64,000 bases of DNA from contig JACKEV010000017.1 of the NCBI GenBank assembly GCA_020632795.1, positions 186,001 to 250,000 of the forward strand, read 5' to 3'. The notes beneath the pieces were generated by a model that had not been told where the DNA came from, did no database searches, and was given only the letters and a program-made list of their open reading frames with translations. Shown here piece by piece: positions 61,601 through 64,000 of the stretch. The stretch is from Alphaproteobacteria bacterium (GTDB lineage Bacteria > Myxococcota_A > UBA796 > CAJQPC01). Numbering within the stretch: the stretch's first letter is position 1; every line of letters starts with the position of its first letter. The position numbers and the translations under genes were made by a program.

Positions 61601-64000
61601 TCATGGGGAAGTGCTCGATGTTGAATACAAAGGCCAGCCAGTCTCCTCGCTTGACCTCCGTCACGTCGGCCTCCAGCGGAGGGGTGACCGCGCCGAGATC
61701 AGGGGACACATTGGCGACATGCACGAGGCCGCCCCACAGCCGATCTGCCTCACTCACGGAGATGGTGACCGTACGCTGGCTGGTCAGGTTCGCGGGCCCC
61801 AGGAGTGGATCGATGACGAACAGGTGATGTGTGCCCGCCCGAAGCGTATCCGGGACCTGCAGCATGACCGCGAAGGCCTCCGGCGTCTCACTCTCCTGCA
61901 CCCCGTTGAGGATGTCCCACCGCACCAGGTTCAGGATCTCCTGCGGCTGGGGCCAGTACGCCCGCGCCACCTGGGTCAGGGGATGCTGCACGTCATGAAG
62001 AGCCCGGAGGGAGGTTAGACGGACCGAAGGTGTGACGTCCGCCTGCGACACCGTCACTGTGGAGCCTCGGGCGAGGACCAGCTCCTGCACCTCGTTGGCC
62101 GTCCCTTCCTCCAGGAAGCCGGCCAACCCCAGCGCCAGGGCGCGGGTATCTTCGACCAGCGGTGTCGCAGGATCGCCGCCGGCCCGGACGAACCGAGCGG
62201 CTCGGTCCTCCACCGTGATCAGGACGGCCGGGATCGAGCCCACCCCGAACGCCGACAGGTCCGCCGGAAGGAGCACGAACTGCCCGACCTCATCCAGCTC
62301 CAGCTCCACCGCCTGGCCGCCCGTCGAGATATATTCACGCACAGTCGATCGGATTGGAAGGTGGCGCACCGAAGGCCACACGGTCGTATCCAGGTAGCCC
62401 TCCCCCTCTGAGACGCCGTCCAGGCCCACGAGGAGCTGCGCGACCAGGAATGCGTGCTCCGCGCTGTCCCGCCCTCTCAGCAGGGCTCGATGCCTGTGAA
62501 TCGCCTTGACGAGCGATCGGCCCCCGCTCGCGATGCCCACCTGCATGCCCTCGGCCGTCCTCACGAACTGGTTGTAGTAGGGCCCCCCGACCTGCTCCTG
62601 TGTGTCCTTGCCGACCATATTGCTGTAGCTCTCGTCCTTCGACAGGTCGAGCAGCTTCTGTACGCGGTCGAACAGCGGCATCATCTCGGCGACCGTCGGC
62701 ATCTGGTCCTGACCGATCACATCCTTGAAGAGAGATGAGGTCTCCACAAGTCGACCCACCATGTCCTGGACCGCGCGCGCGGCGTTCTGATCGAAGTCCG
62801 GTTCCCGCAGGGTGGCCCGATCGGCGGGCAGTCCAAGCCACGACACCCACGATCTGGCTACCGCGACCAGCGACACATGACGGGCGACCAGCTCACCCAT
62901 AGGCCACCGCGCCGAGTCCGGGGCATACCCCGCGCCGTCCTCGCTGGAGGCGTTCTTGGGGAGGAACACCGGGCCGGTGCCATTGTGCCACGCCGGGTAG
63001 TCCAGGCCCATCGGCGGCTCAGCGTCCGACGGGCAGAACACCGGGCGCATGTGATAGATCCCCTCTCCGTCGACGGTCTCGTTGGCCTGAAGCCACCAGG
63101 TCCCCGATTCGATGTCGTCGCTGGTCGGCTGCGGCCAGGCTCGGCGGACGTAGAAGCCGCTCGCGCCGTCGCAGACCTCCACCTCCAACCGCTCAAGAAG
63201 CTGCGCTCTGCGGAGGTGCTCCGGGAGCTGGGACCACACGAGGTCTTCATGGTCCGGGTCATCGGTGGCCCGGAGTCTGACCTTCGCGGTGAGCGCGAGC
63301 CTGCGCCCTGCGATCAACCCCAGGCGCTTTGAGGACGCCGCTCTGTTGGGATCCATGGAGTCAGGGTCCGGCACCGTCGTCCAGGTGCTGCACCATTGAT
63401 GTCGGGCCAGATAGACCGCGTTGAGGTCCCACTCCTCCACGCGCGTGGTCGTGCCATCCTGCGCAAGGTAGGCTCGTCGAATCTGCGGGACAGTGATGAT
63501 GTTCCCGCCGGAGAACTGCACCCTCATCCAGCGTCCCTTGTGCGCGCCGATCTGCGTGATGGCGGCGTCGGCATCAAAGACCAGCCTTATCTGTCCGGTC
63601 TGCTGCAGCGGGTCACCGTCAGGGTGGTGCCTCTGCTGGACCGGCGACCAGTTGCCTGTCGCATCAAAATACTCCCACACCAGACTCGCGTCTGGCCCCA
63701 GGTCGATCGCCGTGATGACCTCCAGGAGCAGGGTGTTGTGGGTCCCGACCTGGAAGTCGAGCCCAAAGCAGCACTCACCGCCCCCCTGGGTGCTCGGGAA
63801 CACATCGGTGATGACAAGAACCTCCCCTTCATCTGCGTTCACGCTGGTGGAGGGTGGCGCGAGCACCGCAGTCCGGTTCACCAGCGAGCCACCGTCACCG
63901 TTGAGCACGCGCACGCACTGATCCCCCGCCCGCTTGAACGCCGCCAAGCTGGAGTCCTCGGCAGAGAACGTGACGTCACCCTGGATGCACGGCGCGACAA
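58644..64000 (-). CDS. Very large hypothetical protein with a baseplate-like N-terminal domain (5' end outside window)
   Basis: Open to the right edge (at least 1784 codons; the TTG at 63947 is internal, not a start). Around the beginning it has SLVWEYFDATGNWSPVQQ, TGQIRLVFDADAAI and GRWMRVQFSGGNIITVPQIR followed by RAYL. This is the beta-domain pattern seen in gpJ-like eCIS proteins and in other tail-associated proteins. The middle is Ala/Leu-rich helical, and hydrophobic stretches occur near 59560-59440 (FAFAGPLAGGLGLLATLAIN). The base composition is lower in GC than in the rest of the window. No catalytic motif is recognised. It could be a secreted toxin, a large structural or surface protein, or a phage-like component; uncertain. 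Confidence 0.7.
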   Translation of the reverse strand, partial: VAPCIQGDVTFSAEDSSLAAFKRAGDQCVRVLNGDGGSLVNRTAVLAPPSTSVNADEGEVLVITDVFPSTQGGGECCFGLDFQVGTHNTLLLEVITAIDLGPDASLVWEYFDATGNWSPVQQRHHPDGDPLQQTGQIRLVFDADAAITQIGAHKGRWMRVQFSGGNIITVPQIRRAYLAQDGTTTRVEEWDLNAVYLARHQWCSTWTTVPDPDSMDPNRAASSKRLGLIAGRRLALTAKVRLRATDDPDHEDLVWSQLPEHLRRAQLLERLEVEVCDGASGFYVRRAWPQPTSDDIESGTWWLQANETVDGEGIYHMRPVFCPSDAEPPMGLDYPAWHNGTGPVFLPKNASSEDGAGYAPDSARWPMGELVARHVSLVAVARSWVSWLGLPADRATLREPDFDQNAARAVQDMVGRLVETSSLFKDVIGQDQMPTVAEMMPLFDRVQKLLDLSKDESYSNMVGKDTQEQVGGPYYNQFVRTAEGMQVGIASGGRSLVKAIHRHRALLRGRDSAEHAFLVAQLLVGLDGVSEGEGYLDTTVWPSVRHLPIRSTVREYISTGGQAVELELDEVGQFVLLPADLSAFGVGSIPAVLITVEDRAARFVRAGGDPATPLVEDTRALALGLAGFLEEGTANEVQELVLARGSTVTVSQADVTPSVRLTSLRALHDVQHPLTQVARAYWPQPQEILNLVRWDILNGVQESETPEAFAVMLQVPDTLRAGTHHLFVIDPLLGPANLTSQRTVTISVSEADRLWGGLVHVANVSPDLGAVTPPLEADVTEVKRGDWLAFVFNIEHFPMNGLPRILASWVHDAPLVVGLPNNPTFARDRYHATDRESATAELAPLLVAAPTRSDPELQVSWLSIRMHEAGRSASRVVQLWPDGFHSPPEDGAPQAIAEDILDIAAGGSIRLERLVGDTEVFLVARSSTHSSWVELATLVDVAVAAEFQGGADGFNYPMGMAVPVPSHVPSITQPLFVDGDFEQPGTLYASRLFLIHVLPSDDQEPAQNHFVRIQADRSPVLPDGASILEVRRGDTIILVSEGQPQPDPMLTVAVPWVIAAELPLGHPVRLAPAFSGLPTPDALIQQLSSTEWQLGQSFETYRTAQTTTRMKLSTSGVAQKLTALLAGRVCRWAAEGRRRRHDVDRLTDLLGYALISDEQQDALAELFEETWQRVAARHMERERLTDAIWSRRRAVAYAMTRSAVLAEDPGEASTLFDLVVAASDANERQAAVAEHFDALKAELESWGAGGDRLDSLISETTAALIAEIADRTASHLLEDDQRLSLIELASHHLLYGDVLVSLSLEEALAPLLQRMYQARFQDPVVSQSGFAAALYDARQYGILSTLAAAVEGWTSEQDSVALRGTVGLPAGSRKPVVANGGWLEGLLGNMGQALQSFILQTNFARAANRAAYRMTRGTLTLAAQMDAWFTRIVVAATVINHTVKAWDAFMEGRRGKMWREGTKTAQSMFFLIFGPRMAAALGRGVMHFRRLAFVFAFAGPLAGGLGLLATLAINLLIDRMLDLLTRTDEDRSLTASWVRASWFGKGWGLDSGYFRERSWIATARYVVAPARSIRYSPWVSTGGPGLGPSHAPAEYDTIHRTLHRASRLESDGRYVAVLGEALGETLDTEKLHRNSRSVLIEPYHFIGSELAEGRLRPDLHLMNLTLDEVFRPLHVEAYRLNSSLVGTQAGQVILYHALPLSLGELDLRVIGLTADSHDVEGESVTVQRFAEGADLYNDTISFRGEITLDWPVATEYAEIRVKRPDTSDTWEAPYRRIFLRRPDE

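Noticed and set aside
1..64000. CRISPR arrays, rRNA, tRNA genes or insertion sequences
   Set aside because: None recognised by reading. The coding repeats of MopE, RTX and Thr/Asn-rich tracts explain the repetitive stretches seen.

Overview
This is a high-GC chromosomal window that looks like a Myxococcota or related deltaproteobacterial genome. The clues are a MopE-type repeat protein, many small lipoproteins with Asp/Thr-rich spacers, dense GTGA/ATGA gene overlaps and a mix of predatory-type surface proteins. The taxon is an inference from gene style; no rRNA, tRNA, CRISPR array or insertion sequence was recognised.

Region 1 (positions 1-25284, all minus strand) is one large contractile injection system (CIS) locus, transcribed right to left. 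It starts with four unfamiliar genes: two paralogues of 311 and 315 aa, a 787-aa protein with an Asn/Thr tract and a 476-aa protein with a duplicated module. A candidate terminator at 19111-19144 follows. The structural genes come next: spike, a small unknown, sheath, tube, a tail-assembly-chaperone pair with a possible -1 frameshift site, a sheath-like paralogue, a second tube protein with an acidic repeated tail, a tube-initiator/LysM-type adaptor, a gpD-like hub, gp25, a gpJ-like wedge and a gpI/TssG-like wedge. The set ends with a possible TssK-like protein, a four-helix membrane protein and a giant secreted calcium/metal-binding repeat protein, each overlapping the next by 4 nt. No tail fibre, PAAR tip or AAA+ ATPase is visible here. 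A membrane protein coupled to the baseplate genes suggests a cell-anchored, T6SS-like machine rather than a freely released particle.

Region 2 (25393-35980) is mostly housekeeping: carB, a lipoprotein intradiol dioxygenase-like protein, a two-component system, a Tim44-like membrane protein, two tandem isocitrate-dehydrogenase-family genes and a SecD-head-like membrane protein.

Region 3 (36011-45455) holds an AbiL-like AAA ATPase plus TOPRIM/DUF4276-like pair, an RTX repeat protein, an unknown 593-aa protein, an ECF sigma factor with a cupin anti-sigma, and a selenoprotein. In the last, an in-frame TGA at 43629 sits in a UxxC thioredoxin motif and is followed by a hairpin with the same GGUC loop as the E. 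coli fdhF SECIS. A lipase-maturation-factor-like membrane protein converges on it.

Region 4 (45452-64000) contains surface and secreted enzymes (alpha/beta hydrolase, NPP-type phosphodiesterase, amidase, purple acid phosphatase, patatin/cPLA2-like lipase), KptA, a LysR regulator, an ABC exporter, an ArfB/RF-like protein, two lipoproteins, a membrane adenylate cyclase and the 3' part of a protein of more than 1780 aa. Several of these lipoproteins have unusually short signal peptides.
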